DNA of 64,000 nt, taken from assembly GCF_030123325.1 (NCBI RefSeq), contig NZ_CP126106.1, positions 3,810,001-3,874,000 on the forward strand. Direction: 5' to 3'. Of the stretch, positions 44,431 through 53,910 are shown piece by piece. Position 1 is the first letter of the stretch; every line of letters begins with the position of its first letter. The notes beneath the pieces are model-generated. The model did no database searches, had not been told where the DNA came from, and saw only the letters and a program-made list of their open reading frames with translations. Both the position numbers and the translations under genes were made by a program. Source of the DNA: Peribacillus simplex. GTDB taxonomy: Bacteria; Bacillota; Bacilli; Bacillales; DSM-1321.

Positions 44431-45975
44431 TTGCTTTTCAATTTCTGCCAGCAGTTTAGTGTATGACTTATTATCCGGGGCAAGCTCAATGGCCTTATCA
44501 GCTTGCTCCTTAGCTTGATCGAATGATTCGAGATTCAAGTAGACTAAGGCAAGATTGTAATGGGCTTCATGCAAATCCGGATTACTATCAATCGCTTTTT
44601 CATAATAATCCCTAGCTTTGAGTATGTCCTTTTTATCAAAAGATAAATTTCCCAGCATAAAAAGCGATAGCGGTGCTTCAGGATTTGCATCGACATACTT
44701 GAATAGCATTTCTTCCGCTTTGTCCTCTTCATCATCATCTATATACTTTTGGGCCAGCATGGCCATGGTATTATCATCTATAGCTGCACTTTCCTGATGA
44801 TTGTAACCAAATTGCAGCAGGGCATAGGTCAGTATTACCGTCCCAATCAGAAAAGCCAGCTGTCGAAAGATATTCTTGGATTTTGGCAGATGGACCACTC
44901 CAGCAGCCAAGAACCCTCCAATCAAACCTCCGATATGCCCTGCATTATCGATTCCCGAAACGGTGAAACCATATATCAAGTTAATGATGATCAACACGAT
45001 CACCGATGAGCCCATCGAGCGCATGAATAATTTTGGATAGACGATGCCAAAGTACAAAAGTGCCCCAAAACAGCCAAAAATGGCTCCGCTCGCTCCTGCG
45101 GAAAGATTAGGGGTCATGATGAAGCTGCCTAGAGTTCCAGCGAAACCAGCGAATATATAGATGATAAGGAACCTGGCATTACCGTATATCCTTTCAACTT
45201 CAGCACCGATCAAATACAATGAAAATGTATTCATCAGTAAATGAATGAACCCAATATGGACGATCATCGGTGTAAAGAACCGCCACCATTCCCCTTGTAT
45301 GATATAAGGGGAAAATTTAGCGCCAAACTCGATCAAAGTTTTGGAATTGGTGCTGCCCCCATTAAACTCCATCAAGATGAACACAGCTAATTGTATCGCC
45401 ATGAATATATATGTAAAGAATGGCTTATTGGCATTTTGAAATACTTTCTGCTCTGCCTTAGCCTTTTTGACTGACTCCGAGATGGCGGCCTTCTTTACTG
45501 CGAGAACCTTTTCCTCATCTATTTCATTTTCTTCAAGAACTTGAATTGAAAGTGGCTTTTTCAAAACATGTTCAAGGTTTTGCAACGAATCATGAAAGTT
45601 TTCGCACGTTAGAAGAAATGTGTTAACATTCGTTTTTTTAAAGGAAGCCATCCGTGAACTAAAGTCATGATCATCCACCGGGGCAAATTTACTAACATAG
45701 ATACTTAATATGTTTATGGGTTTTTTGTATAATCTCCTTCTGATCCTTTCCCCATTCTGCAATGTCCGTTCAATGTCGCGTTTCAGCCAATTAGCCCAAT
45801 CCAAATCATGTCGAATGAGTCTTATGACCGGAAACGCCTTATCCTTATCGCTCTCAAGCCAAATCTCCTGATGGTTTTCCGTGACAGTGATCATTCGATA
45901 ATCATAATGGGCAGTCAATTCCCTTATGGTTTCCCAAAACAAATAATCCTCTTTAAATCCCAATGCCTTCCCCAC
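44425..45975 (-). CDS. gluP: Rhomboid protease GluP with TPR domain
   Basis: The 516-residue protein has an N-terminal soluble region (1-180), a rhomboid core with nucleophile Ser296 in GASGAIFG and catalytic His347 in GHIGG, and C-terminal TPR repeats from about residue 385. B. subtilis GluP/YqgP cleaves membrane proteins, with a role in cell division and magnesium transport quality control. The start is ATG. Confidence 0.95.
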   Translation of the reverse strand: MGKALGFKEDYLFWETIRELTAHYDYRMITVTENHQEIWLESDKDKAFPVIRLIRHDLDWANWLKRDIERTLQNGERIRRRLYKKPINILSIYVSKFAPVDDHDFSSRMASFKKTNVNTFLLTCENFHDSLQNLEHVLKKPLSIQVLEENEIDEEKVLAVKKAAISESVKKAKAEQKVFQNANKPFFTYIFMAIQLAVFILMEFNGGSTNSKTLIEFGAKFSPYIIQGEWWRFFTPMIVHIGFIHLLMNTFSLYLIGAEVERIYGNARFLIIYIFAGFAGTLGSFIMTPNLSAGASGAIFGCFGALLYFGIVYPKLFMRSMGSSVIVLIIINLIYGFTVSGIDNAGHIGGLIGGFLAAGVVHLPKSKNIFRQLAFLIGTVILTYALLQFGYNHQESAAIDDNTMAMLAQKYIDDDEEDKAEEMLFKYVDANPEAPLSLFMLGNLSFDKKDILKARDYYEKAIDSNPDLHEAHYNLALVYLNLESFDQAKEQADKAIELAPDNKSYTKLLAEIEKQL

Positions 45976-46143
45976 TTTCCAATGAAACTTAAGCTTCTAA
46001 AATTCCTGTTTCTTTAATTAAAACTATAGACGAAATCATGTAAAAAGTAAAAAAGGAGACTGTTTAAAATTCACCCTCCCCTATCCTTATAAATAAAGGC
46101 TGTTTTCGCATACTTTGTTGCTATTTACCAAGTAAAGCGGTGT

Positions 46144-46271
46144 GGTTGATTTCCCCTCCAGATGCTCGCTTTCCGCGGGGCGGGCGGTGAGCCTCCTCGG
46201 CGTAAACGCCTGTGGGGTCTCACCTGTCCCGCTGCTCCCGCAGGAGTCTCGCACATCCGCTCCAATCAACC
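46144..46271. repeat. MITE-like GC-rich element, copy 2
   Basis: The 128-bp element is bounded by GGTTGATT and AATCAACC, perfect inverted ends, and contains CGCTTTCCGCGGG, GAGCCTCCTCGGCG, GCCTGTGGGGTCTC and CCCGCAGGAGTCTCG in the same order as 9586-9714. Confidence 0.75.
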
Positions 46272-46322
46272 TTAAATCGTTTCGTTTTAAAACAACATTC
46301 TTTACAAAAAGAGCCTAAAGAA

Positions 46323-46350
46323 AAAAGGAACCCCTGATCAGGTTCCTTTT
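46323..46350 (-). terminator. Terminator of yqgO
   Basis: AAAAGGAACC and GGTTCCTTTT arms flank eight bases, downstream of yqgO. Confidence 0.85.
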
Positions 46351-46365
46351 TAAGATGCCCGCATC

Positions 46366-46554
46366 TCATTTGGTCTGAGTGAACATGCTTTGCATCATTT
46401 TATCCCTGAACATTGGCATATCCAAGGATTTAGTCACTAGAAATCTTCTCAGCATGCCGTTGGACAGCGCAACATTTACCAGGCGGTACCGGTTTTGGTA
46501 ACCTGCATAAACAACTAAACCAACCAAGAAGATTTGAATAATTAATCGAAGCAT
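46366..46554 (-). CDS. yqgO: Small membrane-anchored protein YqgO
   Basis: The 62-residue protein starts MLRLIIQIFLVGLVVYAG (46554) nine bases after ATAGGAGGG. It has one N-terminal membrane helix and a basic tail. Position between yqgN and gluP supports YqgO. Function unknown. Confidence 0.75.
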   Translation of the reverse strand: MLRLIIQIFLVGLVVYAGYQNRYRLVNVALSNGMLRRFLVTKSLDMPMFRDKMMQSMFTQTK

Positions 46555-46630
46555 AACAATCCCTCCTATCAATAGTTTGATACAGGACAGGATTTTTATG
46601 AGCTAAAAGTGATATTTAAAAAACTTCTTC

Positions 46631-47203
46631 TTAATGGGCGTACGTGCGTATAACCCTGGATGGGGTAATGAGTTTGCCGACCGCTATATCATGTACCTCT
46701 ATCGGGAGTTCATCCATTAATTGAAGCTCGTATGTAAGTGCCAATGTATCTCCCCGGTAATAGGATAGGAAACGGTCATAATAGCCCCCGCCAAAGCCTA
46801 GGCGATACCCTTCTTTGGTAAAAGCAAGACCTGGTACGATCATTGCATCCAATTCCTCTTTGCGAACCTTGGCTGTTTCAGCCACTGGTTCTAGCAATCC
46901 GTAATAAACAGACTCCAGCTGATTGAAGGACGAAATTTTTTTGAATTCCATTGTCTTTTTTTCAGGATCACATTTTGGTACAGCCACTTCTTTTCCTTCA
47001 CTCCATGCTTGTTCGATGATCCGTACCGTTGGAACTTCAGGGGGAATGGAGATGGTAATGCCAATTGTTTCAGCTTTTTTCCATTCCTCCAGTGAAAATA
47101 AGTTTTCAGCGATTCTGTTCGATAGTTCTTCATGTTCCTCTTTAGTCAGCTCCATTAAACGGGACCTAACTTCTTGACGGAGCTTATTCTTGTTTTCTCT
47201 CAT
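46631..47203 (-). CDS. yqgN: 5-formyltetrahydrofolate cyclo-ligase
   Basis: The 190-residue protein has the family motif PGLAFTKEGYRLGFGGGYYDRFL and an N-terminal basic helix. It converts 5-formyl-THF to 5,10-methenyl-THF with ATP, returning folate to the pool. The ATG has a good AAAGGAG site. Confidence 0.94.
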   Translation of the reverse strand: MRENKNKLRQEVRSRLMELTKEEHEELSNRIAENLFSLEEWKKAETIGITISIPPEVPTVRIIEQAWSEGKEVAVPKCDPEKKTMEFKKISSFNQLESVYYGLLEPVAETAKVRKEELDAMIVPGLAFTKEGYRLGFGGGYYDRFLSYYRGDTLALTYELQLMDELPIEVHDIAVGKLITPSRVIRTYAH

Positions 47204-47350
47204 CTCTTCCGACTCCTTTAGTCTGCTTCTATCATTATCTCATAATATTTGTTCTTTTTCGAAAATACGGTGTCGGAAATCGCCGAATCATTAGTGCTTT
47301 CTGAAAAAATATTCACTAAAGGAAAGTGAGAAAGAAGGAAATAAAAAAAA

Positions 47351-47370
47351 CAACAGGAAAAATCCTGTTG
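47351..47370 (-). terminator. Terminator of rpmG
   Basis: CAACAGGA and TCCTGTTG with a 4-base loop, followed by TTTTTTTT on the minus strand. Confidence 0.88.
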
Positions 47371-47371
47371 C

Positions 47372-47521
47372 TTACTTTGTTTCACGGTGAGTCGTGCTGC
47401 GTTTTTCCCTTGAGCAGTATTTTTTAAGCTCAAGACGGTCTGGATTGTTACGTTTATTTTTTTTAGAAATGTAGTTACGGTCTCCACATTCAGTGCAAGC
47501 TAATGTAATATTCACGCGCAT
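47372..47521 (-). CDS. rpmG: 50S ribosomal protein L33
   Basis: The minus strand from ATG 47521 reads MRVNITLACTECGDRNYISKKN and ends CSREKRSTTHRETK, 49 residues. The pair of Cys in CTEC plus a single late Cys fits an L33 with a partly retained zinc site. An ORF finder with a 60-residue cut misses it. L33 genes exist in two copies in many Bacilli. Confidence 0.95.
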   Translation of the reverse strand: MRVNITLACTECGDRNYISKKNKRNNPDRLELKKYCSREKRSTTHRETK

Positions 47522-47638
47522 TGTGTATTTCCCTCCAAACATATTGACATTTTCACATAGGACTTTTCTATAATATCATTATTCAATGTGAATTGCTAGT
47601 ATGTTTTTTGGGAAATCCAACATTAACTTTTTGGATTT

Positions 47639-48247
47639 TTAATTGTTTACGTTTTGCATCGTCAGGAGGAGCTGATTATTTATAACTTTCGCTTCTTCTT
47701 TCGTTTCTGCATGAATGACCCAAGCCACAGCTTCCACACATTCTTTCGGTAAGATATCCGTCTCTAACGTAAACACGCTGGTAACTTCCCCTTTGGCAAG
47801 CGGTGAATAAGCCAGGATTCCTTCTTTCAATGATTTGAAGCACCCTTCTTGATAAAGGCTTCCCTTACCTTGGATGCAATATTGGGAGATGCTTTTTCCT
47901 TTCACCAATCCACCCAATAAGGCAATCGATTGAGGGGCTACATGTAAAATCGCCCGTTCATTCGGGCTGTAAAAGGCCACTGCCTGCCTCTCGAAAGCGT
48001 TTTCATAGTGAAAAAACACTTTAGGCCGCTTAGTCTCGAATGAGGTATTCCTAATCGTGAACTTCGAAAAGGTCACCTGCCCTTGGGTATATGTTTGTGA
48101 AAGTGTCCGGATCTCTCCATTAGGATGACTCATCATATCTTCCTCAGGATACCAATCAAAACTCTCATCCATCCATAGCCCAGCCTTTAATCCCTTACGA
48201 AATATATCCTGGTTATCCTGCGGCATATACGCGAATAGCGAATTCAT
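47639..48247 (-). CDS. Protein of unknown function
   Basis: The start MNSLFAYMPQDNQDIFRKGL at 48247 has a GAAGGG site nine bases before; the longer 48334 frame is not supported. The 202-residue protein has no membrane segment or signal and a beta-strand-rich pattern with GQVTFSKFTIRNTSFE. I do not recognise it. It is a lone gene between rpmG and a divergent pair. Confidence 0.65.
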   Translation of the reverse strand: MNSLFAYMPQDNQDIFRKGLKAGLWMDESFDWYPEEDMMSHPNGEIRTLSQTYTQGQVTFSKFTIRNTSFETKRPKVFFHYENAFERQAVAFYSPNERAILHVAPQSIALLGGLVKGKSISQYCIQGKGSLYQEGCFKSLKEGILAYSPLAKGEVTSVFTLETDILPKECVEAVAWVIHAETKEEAKVINNQLLLTMQNVNN

Positions 48248-48583
48248 AATAATCATCCCTTCCCCTTTATTTATCCTTATATATAACTTATCGTTAGGCG
48301 CTGACAGTGAAACAATCCACTTTAGAATCTGCACACCATTTTCTTATAGGCCAACTGATTTTTAACTATTCAAAATATTTTGTTTTTTCGATTTATTCTA
48401 TCTTTATGTTAGCACTGAATTGGCTGATGGACAATAAACACTTTTTGTCGAATTTTATGTATGTTATCTCTCAAAGGGTTTTTTCCCATTTTAATACCTA
48501 TTTTTTTTTCTTTAACGTCGGTCATAAGGCTTTTCGACAATGTTTTTAAAAATACAGACAATAAATGAAGTATACGGCCCACT
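48248..48583. other. Gap between the unknown gene and 48584
   Basis: The sequence is AT-rich with no recognisable gene or repeat. It should hold the divergent promoters. Confidence 0.5.
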
Positions 48584-48988
48584 TTGAATATGAAAATCTC
48601 CAATTTTTTAAAAATATGTGTTAAATTTCTTTTTTCATTAGCGATCGTTCTTCTCATCATTTCCTTTTTCGGTAAAGATAAAGTTGCCAAGTTAGAAGAA
48701 GATATAGAACTGATGACACTAACGTATATGCAGGATATCCACCAATTAAAGAAGAAGGTGAAGATTCTTGAAAAGGAATTCGTTATCCAGGACGACATTG
48801 TTCCCCCTATAAAGGATAAATCAACTGCCAATTCCAATGATATCGAACCCATTCATGAAATTCTAAAAAGCCAGGTTCTGTCTTTATATAGTCAAGGTCT
48901 TTCTTTGAAGCAGATCGCCAGACAATCCTCGTTAACGAAGGAACAGACCATTTCAGTGATCGAGCAACAAAGAGTGCGGGGTGAATGA
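48584..48988 (+). CDS. Membrane protein with coiled coil and HTH-like end (YqzC-like)
   Basis: The 134-residue protein has an N-terminal membrane segment (about residues 9-28), a charged helix and a C-terminal helix-turn-helix-like segment LYSQGLSLKQIARQSSLTKEQTISVIEQQ. The start is TTG 48584 or ATG 48590; neither has a clear ribosome binding site. By its place between yqgN and phoU it may be yqzC of B. subtilis, but I cannot confirm this. Confidence 0.7.
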   Translation: MNMKISNFLKICVKFLFSLAIVLLIISFFGKDKVAKLEEDIELMTLTYMQDIHQLKKKVKILEKEFVIQDDIVPPIKDKSTANSNDIEPIHEILKSQVLSLYSQGLSLKQIARQSSLTKEQTISVIEQQRVRGE

Positions 48989-49389
48989 AAATGAACAAAG
49001 CAAGACTGCAAGGTCTTTCCGCCGGTATCATTTTTACAACAACAATCTTTGCCGGCTTTTATTATGGCACCGGATTATCCGAAGGCACCACTCCTACTCC
49101 GGAGGAAGCTAAAGTGAACGCCCAACCAAAGGATCCGGATAAGGATTCAATGGAGAAAGAGGCTTCGAAAAAAGAGCCTTCCATCGTCACCTATTCAATT
49201 AAAGTGAAAACGAATATGACTACAACAGAAATTGCCGATAGCCTTTACAAGGAAAAAATCATCGATGATGCTGCTGAATTCGAAGCTTACATGGATGACC
49301 GGGATTTCTCAAAAAAAATACAAATCGGCGAGTTTGTTGTTACGAATAATATGACATATAGACAATTGGCCATTACTTTGACCCATTAA
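48985..49389 (+). CDS. Membrane protein with MltG-type LysM-like domain (YqzD-like)
   Basis: The 134-residue protein has an N-terminal membrane helix (residues 9-27), an acidic linker and a C-terminal domain with SIKVKTNMTTTEIADSLYKE and IQIGEFVVTNNMTYRQLAITL. That pattern is the N-terminal LysM-like subdomain of the MltG/YceG endolytic transglycosylases, without the catalytic domain. It overlaps the previous gene by 4 bp and so forms an operon. ATG 48991 is an alternative start. Confidence 0.75.
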   Translation: MKMNKARLQGLSAGIIFTTTIFAGFYYGTGLSEGTTPTPEEAKVNAQPKDPDKDSMEKEASKKEPSIVTYSIKVKTNMTTTEIADSLYKEKIIDDAAEFEAYMDDRDFSKKIQIGEFVVTNNMTYRQLAITLTH

Positions 49390-49392
49390 TGA

Positions 49393-49444
49393 ATAAGAGA
49401 GACTTTTAAATGGACGATGTCCGAGAAAAAGCCTCTCTTTTTTT
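49393..49444. terminator. Bidirectional terminator before phoU
   Basis: AAGAGAG...CTTTT and AAAAAG...CTCTCTT arms are followed by TTTTTTT, close to the end of both convergent genes. Confidence 0.8.
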
Positions 49445-49458
49445 AAATTGGGATGGTA

Positions 49459-50112
49459 TCATTCATTCCTGCTGATATATCTCCCTCTTACCAGGAAGTA
49501 AATATTCTCTGCGATATTCGTTGTATGGTCCGCTGTCCTTTCCAAATATCGAGCAATTAAGGAAAGCTGTGTAACCTGCTGCAGGTTTTTTTCATCTGAA
49601 AGGCGAAGGAGACTTCGAATCATATCTCCATAAAAGCGATCAACCTCATCATCCATTTCAATGATTTCTCTTGAAAGAACAACATCTTCCTTCTCAAATG
49701 CTTCTATTGAAAGTTGAATCATTTTTAATGTAATATCATGCATCTGCTTTAAAGGTGTTAAAGGCAGAATGAATGGCTGGTCACCGATCCGGATGGATGC
49801 TTTAGCGATATTCACACCAAAGTCCGCCATCCTTTCAATATCCGAGGCGATTTTTATGGCAGCAATGATACGCCTTAAATCAATCGCAACCGGCTGTTGC
49901 TTAGCAATCAGTAAAATCGCAAAGTCATTGATTTCCTCTTCCAGTAAATCAGCTATTGTATCATCATCGATAACTTCAAGAGCATCATCTACATTATTGT
50001 TTTCTAATGCGGCATATGATTTTGATATGGCACCTGAAGCTAAATTAGCCAATTTCACGATTTTCTCCTGTAGCTCTTTCAATTGAAGCTCGAAATTTTC
50101 ACGAACGATCAT
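49459..50112 (-). CDS. phoU: Phosphate signalling regulator PhoU
   Basis: The 217-residue protein has two PhoU three-helix bundles, with the family motifs DDTIADLLEEEINDFAILLI, RRIIAAIKIASDIERMAD and IARYLERTADHTTNIAE. It links the Pst transporter to PhoR. It is the last gene of the pst operon, 21 bp after pstB. Confidence 0.95.
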   Translation of the reverse strand: MIVRENFELQLKELQEKIVKLANLASGAISKSYAALENNNVDDALEVIDDDTIADLLEEEINDFAILLIAKQQPVAIDLRRIIAAIKIASDIERMADFGVNIAKASIRIGDQPFILPLTPLKQMHDITLKMIQLSIEAFEKEDVVLSREIIEMDDEVDRFYGDMIRSLLRLSDEKNLQQVTQLSLIARYLERTADHTTNIAENIYFLVRGRYISRNE

Positions 50113-50132
50113 TTTCGCATCTCCCTTTCTCT

Positions 50133-50960
50133 TTAACCGAAGCGCCCGGTAATGTAATCTTCTGTTCTTTTATCATTCGGATTAGAGAAGATGGTGTTTG
50201 TATCAGAATATTCGATGACTTCCCCATTTAAGAAGAAGGCTGTTCTATCAGAGATACGTGCTGCCTGCTGCATGTTATGGGTAACGATGATGATGCTGAA
50301 ATCCTTTTTCAGTTCTTGGACCAATTCTTCTATTTTCAAAGTGGATATCGGATCAAGGGCAGAAGTCGGCTCATCCATTAATATGACATCCGGTTCGATT
50401 GCCAAACATCTGGCAATACAAAGGCGCTGTTGCTGTCCACCCGAAAGTCCATATGCATTTTCATGAAGACGGTCTTTCACCTCATCCCAAATGGCTGCCC
50501 CTTTTAAACTCTTTTCAACGATCTCATCAAGAATTTTTTTATTTTTAATTCCATGGATTTTTGGTCCGTATACAACATTTTCATAAATTGATTTCGGGAA
50601 GGGATTAGGCTTTTGGAATACCATCCCCACCTGTGTCCGTAAATCTTCCACCTTATAGGACTGATCGAGGATATTCCTGTTCCTATATTTAATCTGTCCT
50701 GTCGTTTTCACATCTGGGACTAGTTCTATCATACGGTTCAATGTTTTGATGTATGTGGATTTCCCACATCCTGAAGGCCCGATGATGGCGGTCACTTCAT
50801 TTTGATGCATATCCAGATTAATATTTTTCAAAGCATGGTTTTCTCCATACCATAAATTGAGATTGGATGTTTCATACACCTTTTCCTTCAAGGCAGCTGA
50901 TCCGGCATTTTCGATCCCGATTGCCGGTGACTCTTTTTCTCTCGTTAAGGTCATATTCAC
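50133..50960 (-). CDS. pstB: Phosphate ABC transporter ATP-binding protein
   Basis: The 275-residue ATPase has Walker A GPSGCGKST, signature LSGGQQQRL and Walker B VILMDEPTSALDP. It drives high-affinity phosphate import. Start GTG 50960 or ATG 50954 both suit AGGAAGG. There is a single pstB, where B. subtilis has two. Confidence 0.96.
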   Translation of the reverse strand: MNMTLTREKESPAIGIENAGSAALKEKVYETSNLNLWYGENHALKNINLDMHQNEVTAIIGPSGCGKSTYIKTLNRMIELVPDVKTTGQIKYRNRNILDQSYKVEDLRTQVGMVFQKPNPFPKSIYENVVYGPKIHGIKNKKILDEIVEKSLKGAAIWDEVKDRLHENAYGLSGGQQQRLCIARCLAIEPDVILMDEPTSALDPISTLKIEELVQELKKDFSIIIVTHNMQQAARISDRTAFFLNGEVIEYSDTNTIFSNPNDKRTEDYITGRFG

Positions 50961-50975
50961 GCTTCCTTCCTCCTA

Positions 50976-51854
50976 TCAGTATCTTTTCTGGAATTTATTT
51001 CGAATTATAACCGCTATTGAATTCATGATTATTAACAGGATGAGTAATACGATGATTCCCGCGGCAGCAACCTGCTGGAATTCCTCCTGCGGACGAGATG
51101 TCCAATTATAGATTTGCATTGGCAGCACCGTAAATGTATCCATGAACGATTGTGGTAAAAAGGCGATGAACATTGGTATGCCAACCACCACCAATGGCGC
51201 CGTTTCACCGATTGCCCGTGACAAAGCAAGTATTCCTCCAGTTAAAATGCCAGGTACCGCAGCCGGCAGGACCACTTTCAATATGGTTTGCCACTTTGTT
51301 GCACCCATTCCAAATGAAGCTTCTCTTAAATCACGGGGTACGGCACGTATGGCCTCTTGGGCAGCTACTATGATGACCGGGAGAACGAGCAGGCTCATGG
51401 TCAAGCCTGCTGCCAATATGGACCGGTCCAAGGCTAGAGCACGAACGAAAACCGTTAAGCCCAGCAGTCCAAATACAATTGAGGGGACACCTGCCAGATT
51501 GGAAATATTCACTTTGATAAAAGTGGTGATCCAATTCTTCCTGGCATATTCCTCTAAATAAATGGCCGTTCCAACACCAAGCAGCAGGGAAACTGGAGCC
51601 ACCACTACCATCAACCATATTGAACCGATCAGTGCCGCTTTTATACCAGCCTCTTCAGGTTTCCTTGAAGCGAAATTCTGAAGGAAATCCCCATTCAGAC
51701 TGCCAATTCCTTGAGTGAATATCCGATAAAATAAGATGGCCAATACGAGGAGGCCAACCAATGTTGCCAAGAAGAATAATCCTTTAAAAATCGTGTTAAC
51801 AGCCAGCCTAGCAGGCATTTTTTTTGCAACATGACTTTTGTTTATCAGTTTCAT
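50976..51854 (-). CDS. pstA: Phosphate ABC transporter permease PstA
   Basis: The 292-residue permease has six membrane helices and the EAA-type loop with EAIRAVPRDLREASFGMGATKWQTI. With PstC it forms the channel. An AGGGAGG site precedes the start, and it follows pstC by 3 bp. Confidence 0.96.
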   Translation of the reverse strand: MKLINKSHVAKKMPARLAVNTIFKGLFFLATLVGLLVLAILFYRIFTQGIGSLNGDFLQNFASRKPEEAGIKAALIGSIWLMVVVAPVSLLLGVGTAIYLEEYARKNWITTFIKVNISNLAGVPSIVFGLLGLTVFVRALALDRSILAAGLTMSLLVLPVIIVAAQEAIRAVPRDLREASFGMGATKWQTILKVVLPAAVPGILTGGILALSRAIGETAPLVVVGIPMFIAFLPQSFMDTFTVLPMQIYNWTSRPQEEFQQVAAAGIIVLLILLIIMNSIAVIIRNKFQKRY

Positions 51855-51857
51855 GTC

Positions 51858-52796
51858 TTAATATTCCTCCCTGAACTTGCGAGAGATGAACTGCGCCAGT
51901 AAATTCATGACAAGCGTAAAGACGAACAGTGTCATTCCAACCGCATATATGCTGTAGTAAATCGTTGTCCCGTATCCTGCATCCCCCGAACTGACCTGAA
52001 CGATATAAGCGGTCATCGTTTGAATCGATGAAGTGACATCCATGCTCATATTTGGTGTCGAGCCACCGGCAACGCTCACAATCATGGTTTCCCCGATCGC
52101 TCTTGATAAAGCAAGGACGATGGATGCCACAATTCCTGAAATGGCTGCTGGCAATACCACTTTAATTGTCGTTTCGAGTTTCGTTGCTCCTAAAGCATAC
52201 GCACCTTCGCGAATCGACTTAGGTACCGATACAAGGGCATCTTCCGACAATGAGGCTATCATCGGCATGATCATGATACCTACAACGATTCCTGGACTCA
52301 GGGCATTGAACATGTCAAGGGAAGGAAATAAATCACGCAAAACCGGTGTTACAAAAGTTAAGGCAAAAAAGCCGTAAACGATAGTAGGAATCCCAGCTAA
52401 AACTTCTAAAATCGGCTTGATGATTCTCCGTGTTTTCTCTGATGCATATTCACTCAAGAAAATGGCTGTTGCAAGTCCTACCGGAACTGCAACCACCGCT
52501 GCTATGACTGTTATCTTCAACGTTCCAACGATAAGAGGCATAATCCCAAAGGAAGGTGTAGATGCAAATGGCAGCCATTTAGCTTCCGTAAAAAATTCGA
52601 CGATGGAAACTCTGTCAAAAAAGATGAATGTTTCAAATATAAGGGTCAGTATGATCCCGATTGTAGTAAAAACGGAAATTGCCGCCGTAAGGAACAAAAG
52701 CTTAGGTATGACTTTTTCCATATTGATTTTTTTCTTACTTTTCTTTTCCAGAATCATTTGCTGTACAGAATAGGTTTCTGTTTTTCTAAGTTCCAA
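51858..52796 (-). CDS. pstC: Phosphate ABC transporter permease PstC
   Basis: The 312-residue permease has six membrane helices and the EAA-type loop EDALVSVPKSIREGAYALGATKLETT. The start is TTG 52796 just behind GGAGG. It lies 100 bp downstream of pstS with a stem-loop in between. Confidence 0.96.
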   Translation of the reverse strand: MELRKTETYSVQQMILEKKSKKKINMEKVIPKLLFLTAAISVFTTIGIILTLIFETFIFFDRVSIVEFFTEAKWLPFASTPSFGIMPLIVGTLKITVIAAVVAVPVGLATAIFLSEYASEKTRRIIKPILEVLAGIPTIVYGFFALTFVTPVLRDLFPSLDMFNALSPGIVVGIMIMPMIASLSEDALVSVPKSIREGAYALGATKLETTIKVVLPAAISGIVASIVLALSRAIGETMIVSVAGGSTPNMSMDVTSSIQTMTAYIVQVSSGDAGYGTTIYYSIYAVGMTLFVFTLVMNLLAQFISRKFREEY

Positions 52797-52847
52797 CTTG
52801 CATCCTCCATTTCAGACACGCAATATTTGGATTTACAAGCTGTTACC

Positions 52848-52872
52848 CCCGCCTTAATCGAGTCAAGGCGGG
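52848..52872 (-). promoter_or_regulatory. Stem-loop between pstS and pstC
   Basis: CCCGCCTT and AAGGCGGG form a perfect 8-bp stem with a 9-base loop on the minus strand but no T run follows. It probably protects the pstS transcript so that the binding protein is made in excess over the permeases. Confidence 0.6.
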
Positions 52873-52895
52873 ATTTCAATAGCCTGTAATATCGT

Positions 52896-53861
52896 TTATT
52901 TTTCCAGTTCTTTTAATTTATCAAGATCTTTCTGGTACTCTTCTTCAGGCAGGCTGATATAACCCACTTCTTCTGCAAGCTCTCCTGCATTCTCAATGAC
53001 GAATTGAGTATAATCTGCAACTTGTTCTTTTTCAGCTACCGACTTATTAGCTACATATGTGTAAAGTGGACGTGATAATGGTGCATACTCCCCACTTTTA
53101 ATCGTTTCATGCGTTGGCTCAACAGCACCTTTGCCGTTGTCGATGGAAATGATCTTTAACTTATCCTTATTTTCAGCATAGTAGGCATAACCGAAAAATC
53201 CGATCGCATTTTTATCACCTTCTACACCTTGTACAAGAACGTTATCATCTTCTGAAAGCGTAGCATTTTCCACCATCGGTTTTTCTTCAAGGATCACTTC
53301 ATTGAAATAATCATATGTTCCTGAATCTGTTCCCGGAGAGTAGAATTTAATTTCTTCGTTCGGCCATTCAGGACGTATATCAGACCATTTCTTCACCTTT
53401 CCATTATCAACCCACAGTTTTTGAAGTTCTTCGACTGTTAGTGAATCGATGAATTCATTATCTTTATTGGCGACGATTGATATCCCGTCAAATGCCAGTT
53501 TCAATTCTGTATATTTAACTCCCTTTTCATCAAGTAAGGCACTTTCTTCTTCTTTCACCGGGCGGGATGCATTGGCTAGGTCCGTATCACCAGCGATGAA
53601 TTTCTTGAATCCCCCACCTGTTCCTGACGATCCCACTGAAACCTTCACATCAGGCTGTGTACCCATATATTCTTCTGCAACTGCCTCCATGATTGGAAAG
53701 ACCGTTGAAGAACCATCCGTAATAACTTCCCCCTTGAGTTGATCTGAAGCCGCTTCATTTCCTTTACCGCTGTTTGAAGTATCATTTGATCCACATCCAG
53801 CTGCCACTGCGATTACTCCACCCATTACTGCGGTCATAGCCATAAATTTGAAACGTCTCAT
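52896..53861 (-). CDS. pstS: Phosphate-binding lipoprotein PstS
   Basis: The 321-residue protein has a signal peptide with lipobox VAAGC, Cys23 as lipidation site, then a PstS domain with the phosphate loops DGSSTVFPIM and SGTGGGFKKFIAGD, and SPGTDSGTYDYF. It binds inorganic phosphate outside the membrane. A PhoP box array lies directly upstream. Confidence 0.97.
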   Translation of the reverse strand: MRRFKFMAMTAVMGGVIAVAAGCGSNDTSNSGKGNEAASDQLKGEVITDGSSTVFPIMEAVAEEYMGTQPDVKVSVGSSGTGGGFKKFIAGDTDLANASRPVKEEESALLDEKGVKYTELKLAFDGISIVANKDNEFIDSLTVEELQKLWVDNGKVKKWSDIRPEWPNEEIKFYSPGTDSGTYDYFNEVILEEKPMVENATLSEDDNVLVQGVEGDKNAIGFFGYAYYAENKDKLKIISIDNGKGAVEPTHETIKSGEYAPLSRPLYTYVANKSVAEKEQVADYTQFVIENAGELAEEVGYISLPEEEYQKDLDKLKELEK

Positions 53862-53910
53862 TTGTAAATCCCCCTAAGAATTTTATATGAATATTTTGTC
53901 CTACTCTCAC

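Larger units (their letters stand above)
45976..46365. other. Gap with MITE-like element between gluP and yqgO
   Basis: It holds the GC-rich element at 46144-46271 and the yqgO terminator. The minus-strand open frame 46087-46269 is an artefact of the repeat. Confidence 0.7.

Noticed and set aside
46087..46269. 60-residue open frame over the second GC-rich element
   Set aside because: It is the same repeat, with no ribosome binding site or family.
48307..48549. 80-residue plus-strand open frame between 47639-48247 and 48584
   Set aside because: It has no ribosome binding site and Phe/Tyr-rich, AT-driven composition.
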